Source of the DNA: Desulfoluna spongiiphila
GTDB lineage: Bacteria > Desulfobacterota > Desulfobacteria > Desulfobacterales > Desulfolunaceae
NCBI RefSeq assembly: GCF_900101345.1
Contig: NZ_FMUX01000019.1
Location: 1 to 64,000, forward strand
DNA length: 64,000 bases
Direction of reading: 5' to 3'
Positions 25,216 through 32,834 of this stretch are shown one piece after another; the first letter of the stretch is position 1, and every line of letters starts with the position of its first letter. The notes below the pieces were generated by a model. That model worked only from the letters and a program-made list of their open reading frames with translations. It was not told the origin of the DNA and searched no databases. A program made the translations under genes and the position numbers.

Positions 25216-27408
25216 ATGGAAGAAAGAGAGATCCACTTACGTGATTACTGGCGAGTGATTCAAAAACGGCGGTTGACGGTCCTGACGTTTTTTATTTTGA
25301 CCCTTACCCTCACCGTCATCGGCGTGTTTACATCCAATCTGGAACCCACCTGGCAGGCCACGAGCCGGCTTCTGATTGAAAAAAACGACAGCTCCTCTTC
25401 CATCATTGAATCCCAGGGATATGTGCGATGGGATCCGCAATTCCTTGAAACCCAATTCCAGATTATTCGAAGCAAGCCCGTTGCCGTTAAGGTCGTGGAA
25501 AACCTTGACCTTGCCACACGGTATGGCTCCTGGTTTCTGGACCCCGATGAGGAGAAGGGCTCAATCTGGGAAGATTCCATCGCATGGGTAAGGGATATGC
25601 TGGACTCTTTTTCAGCAACGGAAGGGCAGGGTGACGGGCCGGTTGGGGTGGCAATCACCGACGTGGACATCATAGCCAATGCTCTCATTGAAGAACTGAA
25701 GATCAAGCCCACCAAAGACAGCAAGATTGTCAACATCAGCTATGAGTTCGACAACCCGGTTATTGCCTCCATGGTGGTCAATGCCTTTACCCGCGCTTAC
25801 ATGGACGAGCTTCTTGAAATGCGTATGAAAGCCACCGGCTACACAGTGGAGTGGATGAGCAAAAAGGCAGAAGAGCAGCGAAAGCAGCTTGAAACCGCGG
25901 AAAAATCCCTCAATGCCTATATGCGGCAGCAGGATATCGTGGCCATTGAGAACAACATCAATATCGGCCCCCAGCGCGTTAATGAACTCTCCGCCAAAAT
26001 GACGGTGGAGGAGACCCGCAAGGAAGAACTCCGCGCCATCTCCGAGAGGCTTCGTACAGTCACCAACGAGCAGGCCCTTGCTGTCCCTGCCGTCTCTGAT
26101 GATGAGGCCATCCAGGATATTCGCCGAGATTTGGTCAAGGCAGAGCAGACCATTTTGGAGTATTCCAAGAAATATGGTCGAAAGCACCCGGTGATGATCC
26201 GCAGCACCAACGAGCTGGACCTTCTTCAGGGCAAGCTCACCACGGAAACCCAGCGGGTGATTCAGTCCATCCAGAACAATTACGAAATGGCCCGGGAAAA
26301 TGTGAAAAACCTCAAGTCACAGCTTCTGGCAGCCAAAAGCGAGGCCATTACCTTGAGCGAGAAGTACGTTCAGTACAAAATTCTCAAGCGTGATGTGGAG
26401 ACCTATCGTCATCTCTACAATGCCCTTATTGCCAAGATCAAAGAGCAGACCCTTTCCGAAGAGGTCCAGACGGTCAGTGTCTGGACCGTTGAAGCTGCCG
26501 TTCCCCCGGTGGAGCCGGTGGATACCCATCGGGCGCGTAACCTTCTTCTCGGGGTGCTCCTTGGGCTTTTCGGCGGTGTGGGACTCGCCTTTTTTGTGGA
26601 GTATCTGGACAATACTGTAAAATCGGTGGAAGAAGCCGAGGAACGCTTCGGGTTGCCTGTACTCAGCGTAATTTCACAAATGGATGCCAAGGAGGGGCGC
26701 ATCGAAGATGTCTTGAAAGTGGCCCCCCTGTCCAGTGTCTCAGAAAGTTACAAGTCCTTGCGGGTGGCCCTGATGCTCACAAGCAGGGACACCCCGCCCC
26801 GCCGGATTCTTTTTACCAGTATGGCACCGGCAGACGGTAAGAGTACCACCGCTGTGAATCTGGCCACCGCCCTTGCCAACAGCGGGAAGAAAGTACTGAT
26901 CATCGACGGCGACCTGAGAAAACCCAATCTTGGAAATCTTCTGGGGCTTACCAGTGAGGTGGGGCTCAGCACATACCTGAGCGGAAACAGCGACGACTCC
27001 GTTGTCATAAACACGGATGTGGAAAACCTCCATGCGGCCCTTGCCGGTCCGGTGCCTCCCTTGCCCTCGGAGCTGCTCAGCTCCGAACGCCTGAAAACTT
27101 TCTTGGATGCCATGTCGGAGATCTACGATATGGTGGTCATTGACTCGCCTCCCGTCATGCCGGTATCCGACAGCCTGATCCTGAGCCAGCTCGTGGATAC
27201 AACCGTGGTGGTGGTTCGCGCCGGCAAAACCTCGTATGACATGCTGGACCGGGGCCTCAAAGCCATGGAGCATGTGGGGGCTGACGTGAAAGGTCTGGTG
27301 ATCAACGGCGCTGGGAAGAAAAACGGCGGCTATTACTATTATGGCTACGGGGCCTATTACGGCGGCTATGCGTATGGGGACAGCGAAAGGCAGAAGGCCT
27401 GTGGGTAA
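25216..27408 (+). CDS. Wzc-type polysaccharide co-polymerase and tyrosine autokinase
   Basis: A 730-residue inner-membrane protein controlling polymer length and export. The first membrane helix is at residues 18-40, followed by a Wzz domain and a long periplasmic coiled coil with a GNVR-like region; the second helix is at about 441-465. The BY-kinase domain has Walker A APADGKSTTAVN near 536-547, Walker A-prime VLIIDGDLRKP near 561, and Walker B MVVIDSPPVMP near 638. The C-terminus (about 704-723) is a tyrosine cluster with GGYYYYGYGAYYGG, the expected autophosphorylation tail. Kinase and co-polymerase are fused as in Proteobacteria, so no separate kinase gene is needed. Confidence 0.95.
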   Translation: MEEREIHLRDYWRVIQKRRLTVLTFFILTLTLTVIGVFTSNLEPTWQATSRLLIEKNDSSSSIIESQGYVRWDPQFLETQFQIIRSKPVAVKVVENLDLATRYGSWFLDPDEEKGSIWEDSIAWVRDMLDSFSATEGQGDGPVGVAITDVDIIANALIEELKIKPTKDSKIVNISYEFDNPVIASMVVNAFTRAYMDELLEMRMKATGYTVEWMSKKAEEQRKQLETAEKSLNAYMRQQDIVAIENNINIGPQRVNELSAKMTVEETRKEELRAISERLRTVTNEQALAVPAVSDDEAIQDIRRDLVKAEQTILEYSKKYGRKHPVMIRSTNELDLLQGKLTTETQRVIQSIQNNYEMARENVKNLKSQLLAAKSEAITLSEKYVQYKILKRDVETYRHLYNALIAKIKEQTLSEEVQTVSVWTVEAAVPPVEPVDTHRARNLLLGVLLGLFGGVGLAFFVEYLDNTVKSVEEAEERFGLPVLSVISQMDAKEGRIEDVLKVAPLSSVSESYKSLRVALMLTSRDTPPRRILFTSMAPADGKSTTAVNLATALANSGKKVLIIDGDLRKPNLGNLLGLTSEVGLSTYLSGNSDDSVVINTDVENLHAALAGPVPPLPSELLSSERLKTFLDAMSEIYDMVVIDSPPVMPVSDSLILSQLVDTTVVVVRAGKTSYDMLDRGLKAMEHVGADVKGLVINGAGKKNGGYYYYGYGAYYGGYAYGDSERQKACG

Positions 27409-27513
27409 AACAGGCAATAGGCGATAGGTAATAAGGTAATAGAAAATCAGGTAAAATAGGGAGGGGCAGACCGGGACTGTGGGGTTCCTACATCCTCTTC
27501 GTCTTTCAATAAA

Positions 27514-27550
27514 AAAAGCGGAATGCATACATGATGCATTCCGCTTTATT
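27514..27550 (+). terminator. Rho-independent terminator of the EPS operon
   Basis: A perfect long stem AAAGCGGAATGCAT / ATGCATTCCGCTTT with a short ACATG-region loop and a following TATTTGTT. It closes the wza-wzc transcript. Confidence 0.85.
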
Positions 27551-27857
27551 TGTTAGGCCAAGCCGTTCGGAGGTGAGCTATGGCAGTAGACCCTCGCTGA
27601 ACGGCTTGCAGGGGACCGTATGGCTGCCACCATCAGTCACACCTGACTATACACTACCTCAGAATGCGGGGTGGGTCAACGTGAAATTAAGGCGTGGCGC
27701 AGTTTTCAGGGATCGTTCAGTGACGGGACCGGAATCATGCAAAAGGTCAAAAAACGGGTTGACAGCATGACTCCGGAACTGTATAAAAATTTGGTTTTTC
27801 AGACCCTCATTGGCTGTTGCAAATACAAATGGGGTACTGTATAAACTGTAAAAATAT
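27551..27857. other. Spacer before tRNA-Leu with a 10-bp inverted repeat
   Basis: CAAGCCGTTC (27559-27568) and GAACGGCTTG (27599-27608) are perfect inverted repeats around a 30-base loop. No gene is visible. The repeat could be an attenuator-like or protein-binding structure, or a remnant of integration near the tRNA gene. Confidence 0.35.
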
Positions 27858-27942
27858 GCCGAAGTGGTGGAATTGGTAGACACGCTAGATTTAGGATCTA
27901 GTGCCGCAAGGCGTAGGAGTTCAAGTCTCCTCTTCGGTACCA
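27858..27942 (+). tRNA. tRNA-Leu (anticodon UAG)
   Basis: The acceptor stem GCCGAAG pairs with CTTCGGT-A followed by encoded CCA. The D-arm is TGGTGGAATTGGTAGACAC, and the anticodon stem CTAGA/TCTAG encloses TTTAGGA, giving anticodon UAG. A long class II variable arm (TGCCGCAAGGCGT) and the T-arm GGAGTTCAAGTCTCC are present. A decayed integrase lies immediately downstream on the opposite strand. Confidence 0.96.
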
Positions 27943-27955
27943 TTCGCAAATACAA

Positions 27956-27987
27956 GGGGTTACGACTGATTGGTCGTAACCCCTTTT
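27956..27987 (+). terminator. Terminator after tRNA-Leu(UAG)
   Basis: GGGGTTACGAC pairs perfectly with GTCGTAACCCC around TGATTG, followed by TTTTTTG. Confidence 0.88.
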
Positions 27988-27989
27988 TT

Positions 27990-28230
27990 GTTTTCAAGCC
28001 TGCGTGCGACACTTTTGCGACATCCTCACAGTCGTTTCCCAGGTCTTCCTTCAACTGGCGCATAGCGTCGATAGCCTCCGTATCGGACACAACGTTATAC
28101 CAGGCAAATACCTCTCTCGTTGAGTGCCTTGCTATTATTCACAATAACCGTATCATCAACTCCAACGCTTTGCATGTCGGTTGCCAACCCATACCTGAGA
28201 TAGTGGAAGATGAGCCCGTTTTGTAAAGCT
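27990..28230 (-). pseudogene. Tyrosine integrase C-terminal remnant next to tRNA-Leu
   Basis: Read on the minus strand from about 28226, HYLRYGLATDMQSVGVDD resembles the box-II H-x-x-R region of phage integrases. A frame change later comes HSTREVFAWYNVVSDTEA, which matches the G-H-S-x-x-x-x-x-x-x-Y region with the nucleophilic tyrosine, and then AIDAMRQLKEDL. The N-terminal part is missing and the frame is shifted, so the gene is dead. Its position at a tRNA 3-prime end is the classic integration site of islands and prophages; the island itself has been lost or decayed. Confidence 0.62.
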
Positions 28231-28587
28231 CTTCGGACTCCATAACCCGGACAGCATGGTCCCTGACATCTCACACACGTCTTGCAAAGTGTGTGTTGTT
28301 AAATCTCGGATACGATTGAATCGCTTCTGTGGCATTTGTGTTTTAATATATCGTTATTAAGTGTGTTGTTCCTAATATCAGGCTAACTCTTGATAAGATG
28401 AATATATTATCATAATAAAACAGTATAATACATATGGAATCTTTTCTGCCAGGTGGTATAATAGACGAAAAAATAGCATTCATGCATTTGAAATACGGTT
28501 TTTAGTCGTACCAGCTATTCGACCGTCCGGCCACCATCCCGCCTAATCGCCGGACAGGTTATGCCTCGCAAGGGGGAGGAGGCGCTT
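28231..28587. other. AT-rich spacer without a gene
   Basis: No coding region is supported. A TATAAT hexamer at 28457-28462 could be a -10 element for the downstream PilZ-like gene, but no good -35 is seen. Confidence 0.3.
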
Positions 28588-28824
28588 ATGGCAACACGTA
28601 AAGACATGAGAAACATGTCGTGGGACGATTTTTATTTTCCTGTTACCCACTCGCCAGATCACGTCACAACGCATCTTAAACCAATGATGCACACCTTCAG
28701 CGAAGACGGGCTTAATTTTGAATCCAGGGACCCTGTAGGTCCCCGCACCGATATCATCGAAAACACGGCAATCCACGTGCCTGTGAGCACATGTGCGGTG
28801 AAAACGGTGCCCAAAAATCGGTGA
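28588..28824 (+). pseudogene. Degenerate, truncated PilZ-domain gene
   Basis: About 78 codons starting at the ATG behind GGAGGAGG (28576-28583). It is a paralogue of the intact PilZ gene at 37856. The c-di-GMP-binding RxxxR is present (RKDMR), and the second motif reads TFSEDGLNFES, with Thr in place of the usual D/N of D/N-x-S-x-x-G. The C-terminal half seen in the intact copy (KVAWCHKIG...YDIGLKC) is missing; the frame ends with an unrelated VPVSTCAVKTVPKNR. It is therefore probably non-functional, although the ribosome-binding site is good. Confidence 0.55.
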
Positions 28825-29060
28825 TGACGGAGTCCATAACGATTGGCTTTGGATTGATCTTCACTGCTTTATCTTTTCCTTGTGAAACACACTCGTCTGG
28901 CCCCACTCTCATGACATATCAACTCCGATGACCTGGAACGGCCCCATGTTGGTCCCGCCGTCTCTGAGATCAGTCCCCGAAAATTTTTAACTGCGGTGAA
29001 GGTCCGCATCGTCGACGGTAAGAGGACCGCCGCGAAAACGGAAACAATGGGGAGACGCTC

Positions 29061-31703
29061 TTGGAAACAACAGTGATCTCAATAAACGGGATGAAAATCA
29101 GCTGTTCTGCCGGTACATCTGTGCTTGAAGCTGCGGAATCGGCAGGGGTCTATATTCCCAGGCTTTGTTATCATCCGGAATTAAAACCCCACGGTGCATG
29201 CCGCATGTGTATCGTAGAGGATGAGAACAGCGGACGACTGCTGGCCTCGTGCGTCACCCCGGTTACCCACGGGATGAGCATCCTGACGAACACAGCGGGT
29301 GTGCTGAGGCACAGACGAAATATCGTACGGCTGATGATATCCGAGCACCCGGAATCCTGTGTGGTCTGCAGTAAGGGGAACAGATGCCAGCTGCGACGGG
29401 TTGCGGCTGAACTTGGGGTTGGGGAGCCGGACCTGTATCCCATGCCCAACCACAGTGCCCTTGACCAGTCGAACCCTTTTATCATTCGAGATCTCTCCAA
29501 ATGCATCCTGTGCGGACGATGTATCAGGGGCTGCAAGGAACTCGTAGCCCAGGGCACCATCGATTACAGCATGCGGGGAGCCGGCTCTCGTCCCGCCACC
29601 CTTTATGATCACCCCCTGAAAGAGTCCTCATGCACATTCTGCGGCACGTGCGTTTCTCTGTGCCCTACAGGGGCCCTTTCTCAGAAAAGGGGCGTGTTTT
29701 CAGGAACCCCGGAACGTGTGCATGATTCGATCTGTGGTTTTTGCGGTGTCGGCTGCTCCCTTTCCATGGGGATATTCGGCAGCACGGTCGTGGACGTGAG
29801 CCCTTCCCGTACCGAAGGTAGCGTCAATGGCGTTACTCTGTGTGTCAGAGGCCACTTTGCCCATGATTACCTGAATTCAAAGCAGCGCCTGCTTCGTCCG
29901 AGGGTGCGAAAGGATGGGGAACAGGTTTCCGCTTCATGGGATGAGGCGGCGTCGGTGTTTACTCAAAGGCTCCTTGAAATTAAGGAAAAGCATGGTCCGT
30001 CAGCCATCGGTTTTTTGGGCTCCTCAAAATGCACGAATGAAGAAAATTACGTTTTCCAGAAAATGGCACGGGGGATACTCGGAACAAACAACATCGACAA
30101 TGGGGGCTTTCTTTGTGGCCTGAAGCGGGTGATTGATTTTCACAGAAAAACCCGGGGGCGTTTCAGGAACCTCAGGTTATCCGATATTGAAAAGGCTGAA
30201 ATAATTGTTATTGCAGGGGCTGACCATGGGGAGACGGTTCCGGTGATGAGCTATTATGTCAAAAGGGCAGCAAGAAACGGGGTTCCGGTGATCGTGATTG
30301 ACAGCCTGGATTCCGATCTTGCCCGGACTGCGACGGTCTGGCTCAGGCCGGGGCCGGACAGAGCAAACACGGCCAAGGTGATTCATGCTCTTTCTGCTCT
30401 GATACATCGACACAACAGCATCAATCAAGGGTACATCGCCAAGGTTACGGAGAATTTCGACCGGTTTGAAAGGGAGGTTCGCGGGCTTGATATCGAAACA
30501 CTCTGCGACACGTCAGGCATTGATGCTGGCACGCTTACGGAGGCTGCCGAGCTCATGTCAGGACGCAGGGGGGTGTTCCTTGCCGGTTGCGACGTTCTGG
30601 AGGCAAACGACGGGGGAATGGGTTTGAATACCATGATCAACCTTTTTCTCATTTCAGGAAATGTGGGGCATCCGGGAACGGGGATATATCTTTCCGCAAG
30701 GGAGAACAACATGCTGGGGGCATGGGACATGGGGACGGTTTCGGATCAACTCCCCGGGCATATGGACATGTCAGACCTCTCGGCAAGAAACCTGTTGAGC
30801 AAAGCGTGGGGTACCGATTTACCCCCTGACCCGGGGCTAAGCATGGCCGGCATGATTGAGGCTGCCGAAAAAGGAGACTTAAAGGCGCTCTATATCATGG
30901 GGGAGAACCCGCTTCGGGCGATGCCCCAGCAGGAGAGAGTCCAAGCGGCCCTTAAAAAACTCGAGCTTCTGGTGGTGCAGGATATCCTTGAAACCGAAAC
31001 CGTTGAAATTGCGGATGTTGTTCTTCCCGGAGCTGCCCAGGCTGAAAAATCAGGATCGTTTACGAACATGGAAGGGCGAGTGCAGACATTCACACCTGCG
31101 GTTGCGCCCCCGGGAGATGCCAAGGCGGATCTTGATATCCTGGGGTTGCTTGCAAAAGGGCTCGGAGCCTCCGGATATGACAAGGCATTAGAAAAAATTC
31201 GGGCTGAGATTCGACGCGTTGTCCCCCTTTATGAAAGCTTGGGCGATCAGGAGCACCGATCATGGATAAAAGGTATCAATCATACGGGATCTGAAGGGGA
31301 GGGGGCTAAGGTTTCCTTTATCCCCATCGCCCTTTCGGAAGCGACGGAAGACCCGGTTTACCCCTTTATGATGACGGCAGGGTTTAAACGATTTCACGCA
31401 GGGAGCGGAACACGGACGTCACACTCGGAAAGGATCAGGGCGTCTGGGATCGATGGCGATATGGAGATCTCCGAGGCGGACGCCATTATGCTCGGTCTCC
31501 ACGAAGGGGACCGCGTTCGGATCGTCTCCGAACACGGGGTCATAGAGAGGCATGTCGCCATAAATACGGAAATGGGACAGGGGGCCGTCTTTGTTCCCAA
31601 GGGCTTTTCCGGCAACGATGTCATGAATCTGTTTTCCCTTTCACATGCGGGCAAAGAGGGCATTCAGGGATGGCTGACGTGCCGGGTTAATATTGAGCAG
31701 TGA
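29061..31703 (+). CDS. FdhA/NuoG-like molybdopterin oxidoreductase with Cys-Gly at the catalytic site
   Basis: An 880-residue protein starting at TTG behind GGGGAGA (29049-29055). Domains: a 2Fe-2S ferredoxin (CYHPELKPHGACRMC), a His-Cys3 cluster (HPESCVVCSKGNRC near 95-108), two 4Fe-4S motifs (CILCGRCIRGC and CTFCGTCVSLCP), the CGFCGVGCSL cluster near 228, then the molybdopterin body and the dinucleotide-binding C-terminal domain. Formate dehydrogenases of this architecture carry Sec or Cys followed by His here; this protein reads FLCGLKR with C352-G353 and has no in-frame UGA. It may not use formate. The neighbours downstream are NuoE, NuoF-GltD, MetV and MetF, suggesting an electron-transfer subunit of a flavin-based complex. 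Confidence 0.82.
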   Translation: METTVISINGMKISCSAGTSVLEAAESAGVYIPRLCYHPELKPHGACRMCIVEDENSGRLLASCVTPVTHGMSILTNTAGVLRHRRNIVRLMISEHPESCVVCSKGNRCQLRRVAAELGVGEPDLYPMPNHSALDQSNPFIIRDLSKCILCGRCIRGCKELVAQGTIDYSMRGAGSRPATLYDHPLKESSCTFCGTCVSLCPTGALSQKRGVFSGTPERVHDSICGFCGVGCSLSMGIFGSTVVDVSPSRTEGSVNGVTLCVRGHFAHDYLNSKQRLLRPRVRKDGEQVSASWDEAASVFTQRLLEIKEKHGPSAIGFLGSSKCTNEENYVFQKMARGILGTNNIDNGGFLCGLKRVIDFHRKTRGRFRNLRLSDIEKAEIIVIAGADHGETVPVMSYYVKRAARNGVPVIVIDSLDSDLARTATVWLRPGPDRANTAKVIHALSALIHRHNSINQGYIAKVTENFDRFEREVRGLDIETLCDTSGIDAGTLTEAAELMSGRRGVFLAGCDVLEANDGGMGLNTMINLFLISGNVGHPGTGIYLSARENNMLGAWDMGTVSDQLPGHMDMSDLSARNLLSKAWGTDLPPDPGLSMAGMIEAAEKGDLKALYIMGENPLRAMPQQERVQAALKKLELLVVQDILETETVEIADVVLPGAAQAEKSGSFTNMEGRVQTFTPAVAPPGDAKADLDILGLLAKGLGASGYDKALEKIRAEIRRVVPLYESLGDQEHRSWIKGINHTGSEGEGAKVSFIPIALSEATEDPVYPFMMTAGFKRFHAGSGTRTSHSERIRASGIDGDMEISEADAIMLGLHEGDRVRIVSEHGVIERHVAINTEMGQGAVFVPKGFSGNDVMNLFSLSHAGKEGIQGWLTCRVNIEQ

Positions 31704-31718
31704 ATGGCAAAAGGCAAA

Positions 31719-31834
31719 AGGTGAATAGTAAATAGTGAATAGTGAGTGGTGAATAGTGAGTGGTGAATAGTGAGTGGTGAATAGTGAGTGGTGAATAGTG
31801 AGTGGTGAGTGGTGAGTGGTGAGTGGTGAGTGGA
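31719..31834. repeat. Short tandem repeat (GTGAATA / GTGAGTG heptamers)
   Basis: About 16 tandem heptamers of the form GTGAATA and GTGAGTG, alternating as a 14-bp unit at first and then running as GTGAGTG only. It is intergenic between the molybdoprotein gene and nuoE. There are no spacers, so it is not a CRISPR array. Confidence 0.9.
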
Positions 31835-32140
31835 CTGATATTTTATATTCTCACGGTGTACTCTTCGTGGTCTTCACGGTAACCGTTGTTACCGGAAGAG
31901 GATAACGAGGAACCAGTGCTTCGGACTGTATGAGCGTAGGAGGTTCATCGGACTGAGTTATCGTTTGGCTGTGACCTTAAAAGACCGAGAAAGACGGACC
32001 GAAACAAAGCGCCGTCTTACGGTTCGGTTTTCTATCCCGTCGTTACCTATGCCGCACCGGAGTGCTGCGCTCCAGGTAACAAGGAGGTTCGAGGGATGGT
32101 GGAAAAACGCTGATGACCGAAACGATGATTAAAGTCGTAG
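31835..32140. other. Intergenic spacer without a gene
   Basis: Nothing coding is supported between the tandem repeat and the palindrome pair. Two blocks, GGAGGTTCATCGGACTG and GGAGGTTCGAGGGATGG, repeat GGAGGTTC but head no credible ORF. Confidence 0.3.
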
Positions 32141-32239
32141 GGTGCACTCTGTGCACCGGAATGAAGCCCTTGCATATCGCGGAGGTCAGGGCAACCGGCG
32201 AAAACTTTCGTTTAGCGAATATGGTGCACAGAGTGCACC
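32141..32239. repeat. Paired REP-like palindromes (GGTGCACNNNGTGCACC)
   Basis: GGTGCACTCTGTGCACC (32141-32157) and its exact reverse complement GGTGCACAGAGTGCACC (32223-32239) lie 65 bases apart. Each is itself a palindrome. A related GGTGCATTCCATGCACC occurs at 47675-47691. The pairing resembles BIME/REP units. Confidence 0.75.
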
Positions 32240-32341
32240 ATACGGGCTGGCGGCTTTTGGGGACGGTGGCATGGGTGCCCATCCTACAGGGATTGGGCCA
32301 CTTCCAAGCTTATTTTGCGTAAGCAACCCACGGAGGTGCTG

Positions 32342-32833
32342 ATGAAACCGCAAGAGATCGACTGGGAACAGCTATCGGCGATTATAAGGAAACACCGGGG
32401 GGAGAAGTGGGGGCTTATTCCGCTTCTGCAGGAGGTGCAGGACGCGCTGGGCTACATTCCTCCGGAGGCCATTGCTCCCATCGCATCGGCCTTGAAACTC
32501 TATCCCAGCGAGGTGCAGGGTGTGATCGAGTTTTACGCCGGTCTGAGCCTGAAACCGAAGGGGAAACATGTCTTCAAGGTTTGCTGCGGCACCGCATGCC
32601 ACGTCAAGGGGGGCAGGAGCATCTTGTCCATCATGAAAAAAGAGCTTGGCATCAACGAGGGGGAAACCTCTGCCGATTACAGGTATTCCCTTGAAACCGT
32701 CGCCTGTCTCGGTGCCTGTTTTCTCGCCCCGACGATGATGGCGGACAAAGAATACATCGGCCGGCTTTCCCCCAGAAAGATCGAATCTGTTCTGTCGCAT
32801 TTTACCGAAAACAAGGACGAGGAGCCGGAGTAA
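32342..32833 (+). CDS. NuoE-like thioredoxin-fold 2Fe-2S subunit
   Basis: A 163-residue protein with ATG at 32342 behind GGAGG (32332-32336). It shows the NuoE/HydC layout: an N-terminal helical domain (LIPLLQEVQDALGYIP and AIAPIASALKLYPSEVQGVIEFYAG) and a thioredoxin-like 2Fe-2S domain. The domain has the four ligands in VCCGTACHVKGG and VACLGACFLAPTM. It passes electrons with the NuoF-type NADH-binding subunit; the gene ends one base before that subunit's ATG, so they are co-translated. It is part of the proposed NAD(P)H-linked complex with the gene at 29061 and with MetVF. Confidence 0.92.
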   Translation: MKPQEIDWEQLSAIIRKHRGEKWGLIPLLQEVQDALGYIPPEAIAPIASALKLYPSEVQGVIEFYAGLSLKPKGKHVFKVCCGTACHVKGGRSILSIMKKELGINEGETSADYRYSLETVACLGACFLAPTMMADKEYIGRLSPRKIESVLSHFTENKDEEPE

Positions 32834-32834
32834 C

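Noticed and set aside
29061..31703. Selenocysteine-containing formate dehydrogenase
   Set aside because: The frame is continuous without UGA, and the position carries Cys followed by Gly.
31719..31834. Possible CRISPR-like array
   Set aside because: The heptamers are contiguous with no unique spacers, and no cas gene is nearby.
32113..32322. 69-codon ORF over the palindrome pair
   Set aside because: It consists mainly of the palindromic repeats, so the peptide is incidental.
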